From the NCBI RefSeq assembly GCF_014646115.1, contig NZ_BMMV01000026.1, positions 1 through 64,000 on the forward strand: a DNA stretch of 64,000 nt. Direction: 5' to 3'. Origin of the DNA: Streptomyces camponoticapitis (GTDB lineage Bacteria > Actinomycetota > Actinomycetes > Streptomycetales > Streptomycetaceae). The first letter of the stretch is position 1, and every line of letters starts with the position of its first letter. Under the pieces are notes generated by a model that was given only the letters and a program-made list of their open reading frames with translations, had not been told where the DNA came from and ran no database searches. A program made the translations under genes and the position numbers. Positions 62,923-64,000 of the stretch are shown piece by piece.

Positions 62923-63489
62923 ATGACCACCGTGAAGGACCTCCAGCCCCACCCGCTGGACCAGGTACACCGTCTCATCGAACCGGGGCCCGTCATTCTG
63001 GTCACGACCCGGCACCACGGAATCCCGAACGTGATGACCAACGGGTTCAACATGATGGTGCGCCATGCCCCGCCTCTGATCGCGTGCACCATCGGTCCCT
63101 GGGACCACAGCTACGAGGCTCTGGTCGAAACCGGCGAGTGCGTCATCTCGGTCCCGACGGCGGACATGGCCACCGCTGTCGTCGACATCGGCAACTGCTC
63201 GGGCACGGAGGTGAACAAGTTCGAGGAGTTCGATCTGACCGCCGTGGCCGGCGAGGAGGTCCAGGCGCCTCTGGTGGCCGAGTGTTTCGCCAACATCGAG
63301 TGCAGGGTCGCCGACAGCAGCCTCGTTCCCTCGTACAGCCTCTTCCTGCTGGAGGCCGTCAGGGCGTGGACCGACCCCTCGCAGTCCCAACCGCGCTTGT
63401 TCCACCACCGCGGAGACGGAACCTTCACCTTGGACGGGCCGACCATCGATCTGAAAGAACGCATGACCAAGTGGCAGTACCTCCAGTAG
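62923..63489 (+). CDS. flavin reductase family (flavoredoxin-like) protein
   Basis: A 188-residue split-barrel flavoprotein of the flavin reductase/flavoredoxin type. 'PGPVILVTTRHHGIPNVMTNGFNMMV' (21-46) and 'SYEALVETGECVISVPTADM' (68-87) are the FMN-binding blocks, and 'VDIGNCSGTEVNKFEEFDL' matches the loop typical of this family. It probably binds FMN and reduces flavin or another substrate with NAD(P)H. The ATG at 62923 follows CAGGAG. It lies downstream of the MmyB-type regulator, probably its target. Confidence 0.88.
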   Translation: MTTVKDLQPHPLDQVHRLIEPGPVILVTTRHHGIPNVMTNGFNMMVRHAPPLIACTIGPWDHSYEALVETGECVISVPTADMATAVVDIGNCSGTEVNKFEEFDLTAVAGEEVQAPLVAECFANIECRVADSSLVPSYSLFLLEAVRAWTDPSQSQPRLFHHRGDGTFTLDGPTIDLKERMTKWQYLQ

Positions 63490-63787
63490 GCGGAGGGCAC
63501 ACCCTCGCGCTCGGGCGGAATCCATGGCCGGGCACCGCGGTCGACAGCGTCAGCCGGCGCTGAGCCGACGGGCCTTCCTCTCAGCCCCAGTTGTGATCGC
63601 CGGTGGGACCGCCGATGGAGTGAGACGGTGGCGCCGCTGCTGACGAACCGTCCGGGCGGATGCCCACTGGCGACTGTTGTCGGTGTCGTTGCGGGAAGCG
63701 CCGATGCGTGAGCGTGTCGGTCCGCCGACGCCGGGTCTGATCGTGGCTGATCGCGCGGCATCGAGGAGATGTTCCGGCACCGAGCCG
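63490..63787. other. intergenic region, nothing specific seen
   Basis: 298 bp between convergent genes. Several reading frames are open but none shows family motifs or a ribosome binding site, and no strong hairpin was found. Confidence 0.4.
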
Positions 63788-64000
63788 TCAGAGGCCGAAC
63801 TCGCCCAGTAGGCCCGCGTACTTCTTCGACGGTGGCGCCGCGTACTCGCCACCCTTGCTTGTTCGCAGGCCCAGGGACACCAGCGACTCGACCAGCTTCA
63901 CCGCCGCTCCGACGCCGTCGACAACCTGGGCGCCGGTCCGGCGGGCGAGCGTGGGGGCGAGGGGTGCCATGCCCGCGCAGCCGAGCACGACGACATCGCA
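63788..64000 (-). CDS. Asp/Glu/hydantoin racemase family protein, partial
   Basis: The last 70 residues of a gene that runs off the window edge. 'CDVVVLGCAGMAPLAPTL' contains the second catalytic Cys motif (L-G-C-A-G-M) of the aspartate/glutamate/hydantoin racemase superfamily, followed by 'VVDGVGAAVKLVESLVSLGL', a typical C-terminal helix. The first catalytic Cys would lie outside the window. It could be hydantoin racemase (often linked to purine or hydantoin use) or a maleate isomerase-like protein. Confidence 0.78.
   Translation of the reverse strand, partial: CDVVVLGCAGMAPLAPTLARRTGAQVVDGVGAAVKLVESLVSLGLRTSKGGEYAAPPSKKYAGLLGEFGL

Noticed and set aside
63550..63852. Minus-strand 100-residue frame near the window end
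   Set aside because: It overlaps the racemase C-terminus in another frame and has a composition typical of a shadow frame.

Overview
The window is very GC-rich (G/C at most third codon positions) and gene-dense, with many GTG/TTG starts, 4-bp ATGA/GTGA gene overlaps, Tat or lipoprotein sugar-binding proteins, MmyB-type XRE regulators and an actinobacterial 'RRHIDLARVSSAFC' leader peptide. This fits a Streptomyces or close relative. I see no rRNA, tRNA, CRISPR array, prophage, complete insertion sequence or PKS/NRPS cluster. It reads as an accessory, regulator-rich chromosomal segment.

Region by region. 1-12.1 kb holds mixed single genes: a DEDDh exonuclease, a SnoaL-like/MarR divergent pair with three matching operator-like palindromes, a 180-bp MITE-like element sitting on the stop codon of a secreted protein gene, a carboxylesterase with Lys at the expected acidic position of its triad, a HEAT-like protein, a coiled-coil/winged-helix protein, an unrecognised two-gene operon, DinB, TetR, DMT and DUF1275 proteins, and Dps. 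12.1-17.8 kb is an organosulfur scavenging cluster (SsuD-like and SfnB-like oxidoreductases, an FMN reductase, the C-terminal remnant of another flavin monooxygenase, a Cys-Cys leader peptide and a divergent LysR regulator), followed by a further luciferase-like monooxygenase. 17.9-19.8 kb holds an internally deleted acetyltransferase, a PHP hydrolase and a 52-residue acidic protein.

19.8-33.6 kb is a divergent glycan-use locus. DeoR, GH4, GH38 alpha-mannosidase and GH29 alpha-L-fucosidase lie on the minus strand. A PfkB kinase, a sugar ABC importer (binding protein plus two permeases) and a GH2 beta-galactosidase lie on the plus strand. 34.4-44.7 kb is a second carbohydrate operon: a GntR regulator, a dihydrodipicolinate-synthase-like aldolase/dehydratase, an IlvD/Edd sugar-acid dehydratase, two permeases, a Gfo/Idh/MocA oxidoreductase, a DUF6807 protein, a GH43 enzyme and a binding protein, with most junctions overlapping by 4 bp and ending in two strong hairpins. 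Neither importer has its own ATPase, so both probably use a shared MsiK-like ATPase encoded elsewhere. The Gfo/Idh-DUF6807-GH43 block joined to a sugar-acid dehydratase and aldolase is the best candidate here for an undescribed pathway.

44.9-64 kb is again mixed: a Tat-dependent GMC oxidoreductase, an ABC exporter, a beta-hydroxyacid dehydrogenase, an AraC/GyrI regulator, a DinB protein with a pentapeptide-like N-terminus, two secreted subtilisins flanking a MerR regulator, a DUF4190 membrane protein, two divergent MmyB-type XRE regulators (one frameshifted), a flavin reductase, and the C-terminal end of an Asp/Glu/hydantoin racemase cut by the window edge.
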